DNA from: Candidatus Hodarchaeota archaeon
GTDB lineage: Archaea; Asgardarchaeota; Heimdallarchaeia; Hodarchaeales; Hodarchaeaceae
Length of the DNA stretch: 5,957 nucleotides
Assembly (NCBI GenBank): GCA_016840305.1
Contig: JAEOSP010000626.1
Span: 1 to 5,957, forward strand
Reading direction: 5' to 3'
Part shown: piece after piece, positions 5,693-5,957 of the stretch
Numbering within the stretch: position 1 is the first letter of the stretch
How the letters are laid out: every line of letters begins with the position of its first letter
Translations under genes and position numbers: made by a program
The notes under the pieces: generated by a model
The model's input: the letters and a program-made list of their open reading frames with translations, nothing else
Told to the model about the DNA's origin: nothing
The model's database searches: none

Positions 5693-5742
5693 TTATTCCA
5701 GAAATATAAGACAATAAATCTCGAAAAACAAGGTTGGAATAA
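5693..5742 (+). repeat. Weak inverted repeat between the unknown gene and the last gene
   Basis: TTATTCCA (5693-5700) and TGGAATAA (5735-5742) are perfect 8-base complements separated by 34 bases. In AT-rich DNA this may be chance. No poly-T follows, so a terminator role is not supported. Confidence 0.25.
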
Positions 5743-5813
5743 CCCCTCAGATTATTTGTTCTCGTATCAAAGGGTTTTTGAGAGCCGATGAAGCAGGGTA
5801 AAGTAGAGATTTA

Positions 5814-5957
5814 ATGTCAGGATTTTGGGTATACTCACAGATTGATAAAGAAATCAAACAGCTTTTTACAGTGACATCTGTTCAGTATAGACCCGTGTCA
5901 AAAACTGCTTCTCCGCTCCAATCGGATATGATTCCTGTTTATGAAGTACTTAGAAGG
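5814..5957 (+). CDS. Start of an unrecognised gene, cut by the right edge
   Basis: Forty-eight codons are open from ATG 5814 to the window end, while the other two plus-strand frames and the minus-strand frames examined all hit stops within the same stretch. An in-frame TAA at 5799-5801 limits upstream extension, which makes 5814 the likely start. The ribosome site is weak (AGAGAT, 5805-5810, close to the ATG). The protein begins MSGFWVYSQIDKEIKQLFTV and continues with a polar segment containing SPLQSDMIPVYEVL. I recognise no domain in so short a piece, and whether it belongs with the GTPase cluster cannot be judged. Confidence 0.45.
   Translation, partial: MSGFWVYSQIDKEIKQLFTVTSVQYRPVSKTASPLQSDMIPVYEVLRR

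Noticed and set aside
5780..5813. C/D-box-like small RNA (CCGATGA) before the last gene
   Set aside because: The C box is imperfect and no CTGA D box follows at a suitable distance.
1..5957. Bacterial MglA/MglB-type polarity module as the source of the GTPase-roadblock genes
   Set aside because: HKxD at G4, DLGGQ at G3, the fused C-terminal roadblock-like halves and the Rag-like helix after G5 fit Rag/Gtr proteins better than MglA, which is a single-domain protein with MglB encoded separately.

Overview
This window looks like part of an Asgard archaeal chromosome (inference, roughly 75% sure). The reasons are a run of Rag/Gtr-type small GTPases with C-terminal roadblock-like halves, a longin-like protein embedded among them, AT-rich DNA, and a promoter arrangement that fits archaeal TATA-box, leaderless expression. 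No ribosomal or phylogenetic marker gene is present, so a finer placement is not possible.

Left part (1-3580): four genes on the + strand with gaps of only 11, 18 and 16 bases, almost certainly one operon. In order they are: a Rag-like GTPase cut off by the left edge, whose visible G-domain motifs resemble eukaryotic RagC/Gtr2; a Rag-like pseudo-GTPase whose nucleotide-binding motifs are all degraded and whose switch I region is largely missing; a protein with a probable longin-like N-terminal half; and a complete Rag-like GTPase with intact G1, G3, G4 and G5 motifs. The simplest reading is a Rag-heterodimer-like complex, with one active and one inactive partner, plus a longin-fold regulator or scaffold and a second active GTPase. 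In eukaryotes, Rag heterodimers sit on longin/roadblock platforms (Ragulator, FLCN-FNIP, GATOR1), so the gene content suggests a related signalling module. The function in this organism is unknown.

Middle part (3581-5108): a 133-base stretch with nothing I can identify, then a solo TnpB element (IS1341-like, no tnpA visible). It has an upstream hairpin, a TATA-like box placed for a leaderless transcript, an intact tnpB gene with a rearranged RuvC-II motif, a 3' hairpin where an omega RNA would be expected, and a 13-base repeat with one mismatch (TTTGTCC-N-ACAAA) on both sides.

Right part (5109-5957): an AT-rich gene of unknown function on the + strand, a 135-base intergenic stretch with one weak inverted repeat, and the first 48 codons of an unrecognised gene running off the right edge. 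No convincing minus-strand gene, tRNA, rRNA or CRISPR array was seen.
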